A DNA stretch of 64,000 nt from Staphylococcus sp. (GTDB taxonomy: Bacteria > Bacteroidota > Bacteroidia > Bacteroidales > Muribaculaceae). The translations under genes were made by a program, and so were the position numbers. The notes below the pieces were generated by a model that saw nothing but the letters and a program-made list of their open reading frames with translations, ran no database searches and had not been told where the DNA came from. Location: positions 942,081-1,006,080 of the forward strand of contig JAMPDC010000001.1 in the NCBI GenBank assembly GCA_023665865.1, given 5' to 3'. Below, piece by piece: positions 1 to 7,237 of the stretch. Position 1 is the first letter of the stretch, and every line of letters begins with the position of its first letter.

Positions 1-68
1 ACCGTCTCGCCGCCCTCGGCTTCACTGTCAAGGACACCAAGGACGGAGTGGAATGGACACTCAACTAA
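1..68 (+). CDS. cysS: Cysteinyl-tRNA synthetase, C-terminal end (partial)
   Basis: The reading frame is open from the window edge to a TAA at 66-68 and encodes about 22 residues, RLAALGFTVKDTKDGVEWTL plus Asn. The pattern of a final helix followed by 'KDTKDGVEW' is what the extreme C-terminus of bacterial CysRS looks like. CysRS charges tRNA-Cys in the cytoplasm. Only the tail is visible, so the call rests on this short motif and on the strong terminator that follows about 40 bp later. The rest of the gene lies upstream of the window. Confidence 0.55.
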   Translation, partial: RLAALGFTVKDTKDGVEWTLN

Positions 69-110
69 GCGCACCGGTGTAAAAAAACACTTGTAAAAGT
101 AAAAACCTCG

Positions 111-160
111 GAGAGGCGTCGTGTGGATCCGTCCACGCGACGCCTCTCCTCTGTATTTTT
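111..160 (+). terminator. Rho-independent terminator after the cysS end
   Basis: The arms GAGAGGCGTCG (111-121) and CGACGCCTCTC (138-148) pair perfectly. An inner stem GTGGA/TCCAC (123-127/132-136) continues the hairpin, and a T-rich tail ends at 160. It would end transcription of the gene entering from the left. Confidence 0.85.
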
Positions 161-509
161 AAGAAATCCATGACGGCTAAACACACAAACGAGAAGATGA
201 TATCACATCGTCTTCTCGCTTAGATAATAAACCAATCATTATCACATTTCTTGCAATGGAAAAAGTAATTTTGCTATGTACTTATAAAACGCTCCCCACC
301 CCGAATGGTTCGACCAAAATCGAAAAAATATTTATTTTATTCTAATTTTTTTGCCAACATTCTGAAAAATAGCTATCTTAGCAATCTGAAAATTAAGAGC
401 GAAAGTTGTCTTCTTAACATAGTTTCACTTACCTGTGACAACTTTATGCACACCATCCGCCTTAAATTTGCATAGTTAATCATTGTAACATAACAACATC
501 CACATAAAT
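161..509. other. Intergenic region upstream of recA
   Basis: About 350 bp without a gene. A second hairpin is seen at 190-218 (CGAGAAGA pairing with TCTTCTCG) with no T-run after it. From about 300 the sequence is very AT-rich. A Bacteroidota -7 element TAAATTTG lies at 463-470, about 40 bp before the recA start; no clear -33 TTG is seen at the usual distance. I see no LexA-type palindrome that I could defend. Confidence 0.5.
463..470 (+). promoter_or_regulatory. Candidate -7 promoter element for recA
   Basis: TAAATTTG matches the Bacteroidota housekeeping-sigma -7 consensus TAnnTTTG and is followed by GC, as is common. It lies 40 bp upstream of the recA ATG, giving an expected leader of about 33 nt. 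The -33 half is not recognisable. Confidence 0.55.
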
Positions 510-1715
510 ATGGCAAAAAAAGAATCAAGCATAAAGGCTTCCAAAGATAAGGAAACCGACACCGCGAAAGCCAAACTCAATGCGTTGGCACAGGCTCTCG
601 GCAACATTGAGAAAAACTTCGGCCGTGGCGCTATCATGAAGCTCGGCGACGAAAATGTCGAGAATGTCGAAGTCATCCCGACAGGCTCCATCGGCCTCAA
701 CCACGCTCTCGGCGTCGGAGGCTATCCCCGTGGCCGCATCATCGAGATCTATGGCCCGGAATCGTCAGGTAAGACAACACTTGCCATCCATGCCATCGCA
801 GAGGCGCAGAAAGCCGGAGGTATCGCTGCGATCATCGATGCAGAACACGCCTTTGACCGCTTCTATGCCGAAAAACTCGGTGTGGACGTCAACAATCTTC
901 TCATGGCCCAGCCCGACAACGGCGAGCAGGCACTTGAGATCGCAGAGCAACTCATCCGCTCGTCGGCCATCGACATCCTCGTGGTCGATTCTGTAGCCGC
1001 CCTCACTCCCAAGAGCGAAATCGACGGCGATATGGGCGACAAAAATGTCGGTGTCCAGGCCAGGCTCATGTCGCAGGCCATGCGTAAGCTCACAGGCACC
1101 ATCTCGCGCACAAACACCACCTGTATCTTCATCAACCAGCTCCGCGAGAAGATCGGCGTGATGTTTGGCCCCTCGGAGACTACCACCGGCGGCAATGCGC
1201 TCAAATTCTACGCCTCAGTCCGCATCGACATCCGCCCCAGCACTGCTGTCAAGGACGGCGACGAAGTGCTCGGCAAACTCACAAAGGTGAAAGTAGTCAA
1301 AAATAAGGTCGCGCCTCCATTCAAGCGTGCCGAATTCGACATCATGTTTGGCGAAGGTATCTCGCGCAGCGGCGAGATCGTAGACCTTGGCGTTGAGCTT
1401 GGCATCATCAAGAAGAGCGGATCATGGTTCTCCTACAATGACTCCAAACTTGCCCAGGGACGCGACGCAGCCAAGCGCGTGATCCAGGACAATCCCGAGC
1501 TCGCCGATGAACTCGAAGCCCTCATCATGGAAGCTCTCCGTGAGAAAGACGGCACCCGCAACAACAAGAAAGAGCCTGCCAAGAAGAAAGATGCTCCGGC
1601 CGCAGCTGCAGCTCCGGCCAACGAGCCTACGGCTGACGACATCAAGGCTGTCGACGACTCTCTCTTCGACGATGAGGATCTCCCCGACGATTTCTCTATC
1701 GAGGAAGACCTTTGA
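510..1715 (+). CDS. recA: Recombinase RecA
   Basis: RecA coats single-stranded DNA and catalyses ATP-dependent strand exchange in recombinational repair; it also triggers LexA-type cleavage where an SOS response exists. The 401-residue product has the Walker A GPESSGKT (82-89), the DNA-binding loop region around [20 protein letters not shown], and the C-terminal core typical of RecA. Residues from about 355 onward form a Lys/Ala/Pro linker and a very acidic tail ([15 protein letters not shown]), longer than in E. coli RecA (353 residues) but usual in Bacteroidota. It is a single-gene transcription unit with its own promoter region and a strong terminator shared with purN. Confidence 0.98.
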   Translation: MAKKESSIKASKDKETDTAKAKLNALAQALGNIEKNFGRGAIMKLGDENVENVEVIPTGSIGLNHALGVGGYPRGRIIEIYGPESSGKTTLAIHAIAEAQKAGGIAAIIDAEHAFDRFYAEKLGVDVNNLLMAQPDNGEQALEIAEQLIRSSAIDILVVDSVAALTPKSEIDGDMGDKNVGVQARLMSQAMRKLTGTISRTNTTCIFINQLREKIGVMFGPSETTTGGNALKFYASVRIDIRPSTAVKDGDEVLGKLTKVKVVKNKVAPPFKRAEFDIMFGEGISRSGEIVDLGVELGIIKKSGSWFSYNDSKLAQGRDAAKRVIQDNPELADELEALIMEALREKDGTRNNKKEPAKKKDAPAAAAAPANEPTADDIKAVDDSLFDDEDLPDDFSIEEDL

Positions 1716-1742
1716 TAGCAGAATCGCACCTTACATACCACA

Positions 1743-1803
1743 ACGGTTCCCGGAGTTGCGCCGTTTTTATCAGACCGCAACTTCGGGAACCGTCGTTTTT
1801 TCT
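1743..1803. terminator. Terminator between convergent recA and purN
   Basis: ACGGTTCCCGGAGTTGCG (1743-1760) pairs with CGCAACTTCGGGAACCGT (1776-1793), with one G-T wobble, and is followed by a run of T on the + strand (1796-1801). It ends recA. The purN stop is at 1820, so it may also stop purN transcripts, although the minus-strand T-run is poor. Confidence 0.85.
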
Positions 1804-1819
1804 CATCAGACCCCTGCGT

Positions 1820-2389
1820 CTACCGGCAGAAAGTCTCCTCTATGACGCGCGCGAAGTGCTCGCGCTCAAGACCGTGGACCTTCGCCTCCACCTCTTCCGG
1901 GCCATCGGTCGGCTCAAGCCGGACTGAAGCTTGGAAGATGACATCGCCACCGTCGCAGGTCTCCGTGACGTGATGGATCGTGATTCCCGTTTCCTTTTCT
2001 CCGGCCGCGACGACAGCCTCATGGACATGACGCCCATACATACCCTTCCCGCCATATTTAGGCAGCAGTGACGGATGGATATTGACGATGCGCCCGTCGT
2101 AACGCTTCAGAAGAAACTCCGGCACCATAAGCAGGAAGCCGGCGAGTACGATCACATCGACCTTATAGCTGTCGAGCAGCCCCTGCATCACAGCCTCGTC
2201 ATTGATTTCAGCACGCGAGAGCACCTTTGCGTCCACACCGAGCCTCCCGGCGCGAACGAGCACACCGGCGCCGGGCCTGTTGCAGACGACGAGCACCACC
2301 TCGCCACCGCGGCAACCCGACTGAAAGTGACTGATAATGTTTTCGGCATTGCTCCCTGCCCCGGAAGCGAAGATTGCGATTCTTTTCAT
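1820..2389 (-). CDS. purN: Phosphoribosylglycinamide formyltransferase
   Basis: PurN transfers a formyl group from 10-formyltetrahydrofolate to GAR in the third step of purine synthesis. The start chosen at 2389 gives MKRIAIFASGAGSNAE, the conserved N-terminal strand and phosphate loop, and a 189-residue product, the usual family size. The frame stays open to 3061, but that extension is antisense to sufE and has no homologous character. Catalytic residues are in place: N103 and H105 (in IVNIHPSLLP) and D146 (in TCDGGDV). It is divergent from sufE, with 90 bp between the two starts. Confidence 0.96.
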   Translation of the reverse strand: MKRIAIFASGAGSNAENIISHFQSGCRGGEVVLVVCNRPGAGVLVRAGRLGVDAKVLSRAEINDEAVMQGLLDSYKVDVIVLAGFLLMVPEFLLKRYDGRIVNIHPSLLPKYGGKGMYGRHVHEAVVAAGEKETGITIHHVTETCDGGDVIFQASVRLEPTDGPEEVEAKVHGLEREHFARVIEETFCR

Positions 2390-2449
2390 AATTTGAACGG
2401 TCATTTCATTTCTGAGGCGTGAAGTTAAGAATTTTAGGCAAGAATTTTG

Positions 2450-2457
2450 TATTTTTG
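2450..2457 (+). promoter_or_regulatory. Candidate -7 promoter element for the sufE-trmB-mrp operon
   Basis: TATTTTTG, followed by C, fits TAnnTTTG and lies 22 bp before the sufE ATG at 2480. A upstream-reading ORF start at 2447 would place this element inside the coding region, which supports the downstream start. Confidence 0.6.
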
Positions 2458-2479
2458 CGCACATAAAAATGCTACATCT

Positions 2480-2911
2480 ATGACTATCGACCAGATACAA
2501 CACGACATTGTCGAAGAATTTACCGACGTGGAGGACTGGATGGACCGCTACGCCATGATCATCGACCTCGGCAACAATCTCCCGGAGATCGACGAGAAAT
2601 ACAAGACCCCTGACCATCTCATCGAGGGTTGCCAGAGCCGAGTGTGGCTCAACGCCGAGCTCACACCCGACGGAAAAGTACACTATACCGCCGACTCCGA
2701 CGCCATAATAGTCAAGGGCATCATATCGCTCCTGATCCAGGTGCTCGACAACCAGACCCCAGACGACATCCTTAACTCCGACCTCCACTTCATCAACGAT
2801 ATCGGCCTCGCCGAGCATCTGTCGCCCACCCGTTCCAACGGCCTGCTCGCCATGGTGAAACAGATGCGCCTCTATGCCCTCGCATTCCAGGCTAAACAAA
2901 ACATGCAATAA
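2480..2911 (+). CDS. sufE: SufE family sulfur-acceptor protein
   Basis: SufE accepts persulfide sulfur from the cysteine desulfurase SufS and passes it on for Fe-S cluster assembly. The product is 143 residues. The diagnostic LIEGCQSRVWL motif places the catalytic cysteine at residue 51. The start at 2480 (MTIDQIQHDI) is preferred over 2447 because the promoter element lies between them. It is first in an operon with trmB (18 bp downstream) and mrp. The Mrp protein is also linked to Fe-S cluster handling, so two of the three genes share a theme. Confidence 0.92.
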   Translation: MTIDQIQHDIVEEFTDVEDWMDRYAMIIDLGNNLPEIDEKYKTPDHLIEGCQSRVWLNAELTPDGKVHYTADSDAIIVKGIISLLIQVLDNQTPDDILNSDLHFINDIGLAEHLSPTRSNGLLAMVKQMRLYALAFQAKQNMQ

Positions 2912-2929
2912 GCCCACCACCTCAAACAG

Positions 2930-3691
2930 ATGGGAAAAAACAAACTCAAGAAATTTGCCGAGATGGAAACCCTCGGCTGTGTCTATCAATATCCCCTCAA
3001 CGTGCTCCGCGATGAAGGGGAGTGTCCCCTCCGTGGCAAGTGGGGCCGGGAAGTGTTCCACAACTCCAACCCCATCGTGCTCGAGCTCGGATGCGGCAAG
3101 GGTGAATATGCCGTCGGGATGGGCAAACTATATCCCGACAAAAACTTCATCGGCATCGACATCAAAGGCGCCCGTATGTGGACCGGCGCGAAGGAAGTAG
3201 ACTCGCTCGGGATGACCAACGTGGCCTTCCTGCGCACGTCGATCCATCTCCTCTCCGATTTCTTTGCTCCGGGCGAGATATCCGAGATCTGGATCACCTT
3301 CCCCGACCCACAGATGAAAAAGGTCAACAAGCGTCTGACAGGCACACACTTCCTCGACATCTACCGCCGTGTGCTCGCTCCCGGCGGAGTGATCCATCTG
3401 AAGACCGACAGCCCCTTTCTCTATGCCTACACTTCGGCCATGCTCGCCCACAACTCCATCGAGCCTATCCACGCCACAGCCGACCTCTATGCCTCAGAGC
3501 TCAACGCCATTGTCCCCCCCATACGCACCTACTATGAGCAGCAATGGCTCGGACGAGGCATCCCGAGCAAATATCTCGCCTGGCAACTCCCCGACGGCGA
3601 GCTCTCGGAACCGAACGTGGACATCGAGCCCGACACCTACCGCTCATTCGGGCGCGGCATACTCCAGTCGTCATCCGAATTTCAAAGTTGA
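2930..3691 (+). CDS. trmB: tRNA (guanine-N7-)-methyltransferase
   Basis: TrmB methylates G46 in the variable loop of tRNAs using S-adenosylmethionine. The 253-residue protein has the SAM-binding loop LELGCGKGEY (51-60), an acidic end of strand 2 (FIGIDIKGARMW), and the family signature WITFPDPQMKKVNKR around residues 125-140. The C-terminus contains EQQWLGRGIPSKYLAW, typical of the Bacteroidota members. It is the middle gene of the sufE-trmB-mrp operon with short spacers on both sides. Confidence 0.95.
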   Translation: MGKNKLKKFAEMETLGCVYQYPLNVLRDEGECPLRGKWGREVFHNSNPIVLELGCGKGEYAVGMGKLYPDKNFIGIDIKGARMWTGAKEVDSLGMTNVAFLRTSIHLLSDFFAPGEISEIWITFPDPQMKKVNKRLTGTHFLDIYRRVLAPGGVIHLKTDSPFLYAYTSAMLAHNSIEPIHATADLYASELNAIVPPIRTYYEQQWLGRGIPSKYLAWQLPDGELSEPNVDIEPDTYRSFGRGILQSSSEFQS

Positions 3692-3727
3692 TCCTCACTC
3701 CATAAACCCAATAACCCCACCCCAATA

Positions 3728-4825
3728 ATGCAACTCTATCCCGCACTCATCACCGACGCGCTCAAGACCGTCCGCTATCCCGGTAATGGCAAAACACTTG
3801 TCGAGGACGGCATGGTCGAGGACGATATCCGCATTGACGGCGACAGCGTCAGCTTCTCGCTCATTTTCGACAAACCGACCGATCCCTTCATCAAGTCGAT
3901 GGTCAGAGCTGCCGAAACCGCAATCCATACCTACATTTCTCCCGACGTCAAAGTCACAGTCAATGTGGCCTCACGCCAGCCGGTTGTCCCCAAAAACGCA
4001 CCCGTGCTCCCGGGAGTCAAAAATATCATCGGAGTCTCCTCGGGCAAAGGGGGTGTCGGAAAATCGACCGTAGCCTCCAACCTTGCGGTCGCACTCGCAG
4101 CCGAAGGCTATAAGGTGGGCCTGCTCGACGCCGACATCTTCGGCCCCTCCATGCCCAAGATGTTTGGTATCGAAGACGAGCAGCTCTACATCCACGACGT
4201 CGACGGCCGCCAGCTCATCCTGCCCATCGAACGCTACGGAGTCAAGCTCCTCTCGATCGGTTTTGTCGTCGACAAGGAGAAAGCAGTCCTCTGGCGCGGC
4301 TCCATGGCCTCCAACGCCCTCAAGCAGCTCATCGTCGACGCTGACTGGGGTGAACTCGACTACTTCGTCATCGACATGCCACCGGGCACCAGCGACATCC
4401 ACCTCACCCTTGTCCAGACCCTTCCCATCACAGGAGTGGTCGTGGTCACCACTCCTCAGGAAGTAGCCCTTGCCGATGCCCGCAAAGGCATAGCGATGTT
4501 CCAGGAAGACAAAGTCAATGTCCCCATCCTCGGACTTGTCGAAAACATGGCCTACTTCACCCCGGCCGAGCATCCTGACGAGCGCTACTATATCTTCGGT
4601 AAAGAAGGTGGCGTCCGTCTTGCCGACAAACTCGGCGTCAGACTTCTGGCCCAGATCCCGCTCGTCGCATCCATCGCCGACGGTGGCGACGCAGGCACCC
4701 CGGTCGCATTGACCAACACTATCACCGGCCATGCCTTCACCCACCTTGCCCACGAGGTGATCGATGCTGTCGCAGAGCGCAACCGCGACCTTCCCCCCAC
4801 CCACAAAGTGGAACTCAAACATTGA
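3728..4825 (+). CDS. Mrp/NBP35-type P-loop ATPase (iron-sulfur carrier family)
   Basis: This family (ApbC, Mrp, NBP35) binds and hands over Fe-S clusters. An N-terminal DUF59-like domain (about 1-85) is followed by the deviant Walker A SGKGGVGKST (105-114), a DADIFGPSMPKMF segment and DMPPGTSDIHLTL, all characteristic. The 365-residue length is normal. The segment where many Mrp proteins carry a CxxC cluster ligand reads ENMAYFTPAEHPDERYY here, without cysteines. The gene lies 36 bp after trmB, in the operon that starts with sufE, and is ended by a strong bidirectional terminator. Confidence 0.93.
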   Translation: MQLYPALITDALKTVRYPGNGKTLVEDGMVEDDIRIDGDSVSFSLIFDKPTDPFIKSMVRAAETAIHTYISPDVKVTVNVASRQPVVPKNAPVLPGVKNIIGVSSGKGGVGKSTVASNLAVALAAEGYKVGLLDADIFGPSMPKMFGIEDEQLYIHDVDGRQLILPIERYGVKLLSIGFVVDKEKAVLWRGSMASNALKQLIVDADWGELDYFVIDMPPGTSDIHLTLVQTLPITGVVVVTTPQEVALADARKGIAMFQEDKVNVPILGLVENMAYFTPAEHPDERYYIFGKEGGVRLADKLGVRLLAQIPLVASIADGGDAGTPVALTNTITGHAFTHLAHEVIDAVAERNRDLPPTHKVELKH

Positions 4826-4846
4826 CCTCCGGACACATACATAGCT

Positions 4847-4893
4847 AAAAAAGCAACGGGAGCCGACCAGACGTCAGCTCCCGTTGCTTTTTT
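4847..4893. terminator. Bidirectional terminator between mrp and panB
   Basis: AAAAAAGCAACGGGAGC (from 4847) mirrors GCTCCCGTTGCTTTTTT (ending 4893). The hairpin has an A-run on the left and a T-run on the right, so it works for both convergent genes. Confidence 0.92.
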
Positions 4894-4909
4894 CAATATC
4901 CTTACAGCA

Positions 4910-5731
4910 TCAATACTGCTCCGATTCGTTAGGGAAGTCGGAACTCTTGACATCCTTGATGTAGTTGCCGACAGCATCCTCGATGATGGTGCCGAGATCG
5001 GCATAGCGACGGAGGAAACGGGGAGAGAAACCCTTGTTGACTCCAAGCATATCCTGCATCACGAGCACCTGGCCGTCGCAACCGTTACCGGCACCGATGC
5101 CGATGGTAGGAACCGACAGACTCTCCGACACCTTGGTGGCGAGCGACGCCGGGATTTTCTCGAGAACGATGGCGAAACAGCCGAGGCTCTCCAGGAGCTT
5201 GGCGTCTTCGAGCAGCTTGGCAGCCTCAGCCTCCTCACGCGCACGGACGTTGTATGTGCCAAACTTATTGATGCTCTGGGGAGTCAGGCCAAGATGTCCC
5301 ATCACGGGAATACCGGCAGAGATGATGCGCTCGATCGACTCCGCGATCTCAGCGCCACCTTCCATCTTGACCGCCTCGGCGCCACTCTCCTTCATGATGC
5401 GGATAGCGGAGGCAAGAGCCTGCTTCGAGTTGCCCTGGTAGGTGCCGAAAGGCATATCGCAGACCACAAGCGCACGCTTGACACCGCGGGTGACACACTG
5501 CGCATGATAGATCATTTGGTCGAGAGTGATGGGAAGAGTGGTGGGATAGCCGGCCATAACATTTGCGGCTGAATCGCCGACAAGGATCGCATCCATACCG
5601 GCATCATCGATCAGACGCGCCATCGAGTAGTCGTAGGCGGTCAGCATGGCGATTTTCTCACCTTTGGTTTTCATTTCCATCAGGCGACGGGTGGTCACCT
5701 TACGGGGATCTTCAACTGTATATGTTGACAT
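4910..5731 (-). CDS. panB: 3-methyl-2-oxobutanoate hydroxymethyltransferase
   Basis: PanB makes ketopantoate from 2-oxoisovalerate and 5,10-methylenetetrahydrofolate, the first committed step of pantothenate and coenzyme A synthesis. The 273-residue product shows the family motifs [17 protein letters not shown] near the N-terminus, [14 protein letters not shown] (metal and substrate binding), VKMEGG, and [20 protein letters not shown] near residues 220-240. Length matches the usual 260-280. It stands alone here, with its own promoter about 100 bp upstream and a shared terminator downstream. Confidence 0.97.
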   Translation of the reverse strand: MSTYTVEDPRKVTTRRLMEMKTKGEKIAMLTAYDYSMARLIDDAGMDAILVGDSAANVMAGYPTTLPITLDQMIYHAQCVTRGVKRALVVCDMPFGTYQGNSKQALASAIRIMKESGAEAVKMEGGAEIAESIERIISAGIPVMGHLGLTPQSINKFGTYNVRAREEAEAAKLLEDAKLLESLGCFAIVLEKIPASLATKVSESLSVPTIGIGAGNGCDGQVLVMQDMLGVNKGFSPRFLRRYADLGTIIEDAVGNYIKDVKSSDFPNESEQY

Positions 5732-5827
5732 GTCGTAAACTTTAAGTATTAAGATTAAAGCGATTGATTATTCAGTGCAAAAAGCCACGGGGCCACCCAC
5801 TGCGGCAACCGCATCCTTTTGACGGGA

Positions 5828-5857
5828 CAAAGTTATTAAGTTTATTCCAACCGACAA
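5828..5857 (-). promoter_or_regulatory. Promoter for panB
   Basis: On the minus strand a TTG (5855-5857) is followed 19 bp later by TAACTTTG (5828-5835), an exact TAnnTTTG match. The predicted leader before the panB ATG at 5731 is about 90 nt. Confidence 0.65.
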
Positions 5858-5913
5858 TGACTTTAGCTTTAAATCGACATGCCGCCCGGCATCCGCCACC
5901 CGACTGCCCATTA

Positions 5914-6258
5914 TCAATAATTCTCGTAAAGGTCTTTAATCAGTGGCTCTAAGACGGGAATATCGTCAGTTATTGTCATCCATAATTGTTCAGGGCGAAT
6001 CGCATAATATCCATGAACCAACACATGTCTCATACCCTCGATAACCTCCCACTCTATCTCCGGATGATCGGCACGGAAATCTTTGGTCAACTTATAGACG
6101 GCCTCGCCAATAATCTCTATATGCTTTACAAAACCAAAGAATACGATAGGATCTGATATAACGACATCATAAGAATATTTATCCTTATTGTCCAAAATTA
6201 CCCTTATGGCATCCAAAATATGGCCGAGACGTGCCCTATCGCTGAGTTTATCTCTCAT
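5914..6258 (-). CDS. HepT-like ribonuclease toxin (DUF86)
   Basis: HepT proteins are HEPN-domain RNases that act as the toxin in MntA/HepT systems. The 114-residue helical protein carries the HEPN motif Rx4HxY exactly: R77-HVLV-H82-G-Y84 (in GMRHVLVHGYY). In the studied Shewanella system the nucleotidyltransferase partner inactivates HepT by adding AMP to this tyrosine. The start codon overlaps the end of the upstream partner gene by 11 bp, so the two are translated from one message. It is AT-richer than the neighbouring panB. It could be one of the less toxic DUF86 homologues; activity cannot be judged from sequence. Confidence 0.88.
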   Translation of the reverse strand: MRDKLSDRARLGHILDAIRVILDNKDKYSYDVVISDPIVFFGFVKHIEIIGEAVYKLTKDFRADHPEIEWEVIEGMRHVLVHGYYAIRPEQLWMTITDDIPVLEPLIKDLYENY

Positions 6259-6550
6259 ATATCAATATCTTGTCATGGTTTGCTGACGGTTGGGCAAAAG
6301 GCTTCAGGCGTCCTTCCTCAACGATATCCACCCGCCGCCCCGCAATCTTGGATAGAGTACATATCATACGGGAGATGGTCATGAGTGAAATTCGGCTTTG
6401 AGGATCGTAAGTCACCAGAATATCCATATCACTATCGGCTCTCTCTTCTCCACGCGAACAGGATCCAAACAACCATGCCTTGACAATCGGCTGCGTGGAC
6501 ATAAAATCTCTTATGAGAGGCAAGATATTTGTAATTGAGGCGCTAATCAT
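6248..6550 (-). CDS. MntA-like nucleotidyltransferase antitoxin
   Basis: A minimal nucleotidyltransferase (MNT fold) of 100 residues. The hallmark GSx10DxD is intact: G29-S30, then ten residues, D41-M-D43, and a third acidic residue D75 follows in RRVDIVEE. Known MntA proteins AMPylate and silence HepT. I chose the ATG at 6550 rather than the one at 6577, because a promoter -7 element (6575-6582) lies just upstream of 6550 and would overlap the longer form. The gene precedes and overlaps the HepT gene by 11 bp, the standard order for this pair. Confidence 0.88.
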   Translation of the reverse strand: MISASITNILPLIRDFMSTQPIVKAWLFGSCSRGEERADSDMDILVTYDPQSRISLMTISRMICTLSKIAGRRVDIVEEGRLKPFAQPSANHDKILIYER

Positions 6551-6574
6551 ATAAATATAACAATATGACCGGGA

Positions 6575-6604
6575 CAAATATAGCTAATTTCCATTTATTT
6601 TCAA
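6575..6604 (-). promoter_or_regulatory. Promoter for the MntA/HepT pair
   Basis: Minus strand TTG (6602-6604), 19 bp, then TATATTTG (6575-6582). The predicted start of transcription leaves a leader of under 20 nt before the ATG at 6550. It is divergent from the HIT-gene promoter, whose TTG begins at 6621. Confidence 0.7.
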
Positions 6605-6620
6605 AACTAATCGAAAAGCG

Positions 6621-6651
6621 TTGGTTGTGATTGGCGAATTTGTTAATTTTG
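6621..6651 (+). promoter_or_regulatory. Promoter for the HIT-family gene
   Basis: TTG (6621-6623), 20 bp, then TAATTTTG (6644-6651), followed by a leader of about 50 nt to the ATG at 6708. Confidence 0.65.
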
Positions 6652-6707
6652 TGAGTAGAAAACTATTTAATCACCAATCTATCACCAACGAAAATACTTA
6701 CAGAACA

Positions 6708-7142
6708 ATGAAAAGTGATCCCAAAGACTGTCTCTACTGCACCAACAACGAGACCCTCCACAATCTGATGATCGAAATCACACCCCTCGAAGTGTCGAGA
6801 GTGTTTCTCTTCAAGGAGCAGACCTACCGCGGCCGCTGTCTCGTGGCCTACAACGGCCATGTCAATGATCTCTTCGAGCTCAGCGACGAGGAGCGCAATG
6901 CTTTCATGAAAGACGTCACCCGCGTCACCCGCGCCATGGACAAGGTGTTCAATCCTGAGAAAATCAACTATGGAGCCTACAGCGACAAGCTCTCACATCT
7001 CCACTTCCACCTCGCGCCCAAATATGTCGACGGACCCGACTACGGAGGCACCTTCCGCATGAACCCCGGCGAGGTCTATCTCACCGACGAGGAGTATGCC
7101 GAAATGGTAGGAAAAATGCAGGCCGCTTTGCAGGAAATTTAA
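6708..7142 (+). CDS. HIT family hydrolase
   Basis: HIT proteins are nucleotide hydrolases or transferases acting on adenosine phosphates such as Ap4A or AMP-lysine conjugates. The 144-residue product has the triad motif H97-L-H99-F-H101-L (HLHFHLAP) and an N-terminal CLYC pair, a zinc-binding feature of many members. An upstream in-frame ATG at 6621 was rejected because it lies inside the promoter. The 3' end runs to 7142, next to the promoter of the cotransporter gene. The exact substrate cannot be inferred. Confidence 0.9.
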   Translation: MKSDPKDCLYCTNNETLHNLMIEITPLEVSRVFLFKEQTYRGRCLVAYNGHVNDLFELSDEERNAFMKDVTRVTRAMDKVFNPEKINYGAYSDKLSHLHFHLAPKYVDGPDYGGTFRMNPGEVYLTDEEYAEMVGKMQAALQEI

Positions 7143-7160
7143 AATTTCTCTGTATATTTG
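7128..7160 (+). promoter_or_regulatory. Promoter for the Na/phosphate cotransporter gene
   Basis: TTG (7128-7130), 22 bp, then TATATTTG (7153-7160). The -33 half lies in the last codons of the HIT gene. The leader is about 70 nt and contains an imperfect hairpin (CGGGGCTT near 7173 against AAACCCCG near 7198). Confidence 0.6.
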
Positions 7161-7237
7161 CATCGGAGAAACCGGGGCTTTCATCAACAGTATTGGAAAC
7201 CCCGCTTTCTTCGATTTTTCACGTTTAATAAAAGAAG

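Noticed and set aside
2390-3061. Upstream extension of the purN frame
   Set aside because: It is antisense to sufE and trmB, and homology to PurN begins exactly at the ATG at 2389.
3971-4822. A 283-residue minus frame across mrp
   Set aside because: Antisense shadow of a clearly real gene; low-complexity Asp/Gly/Val composition.
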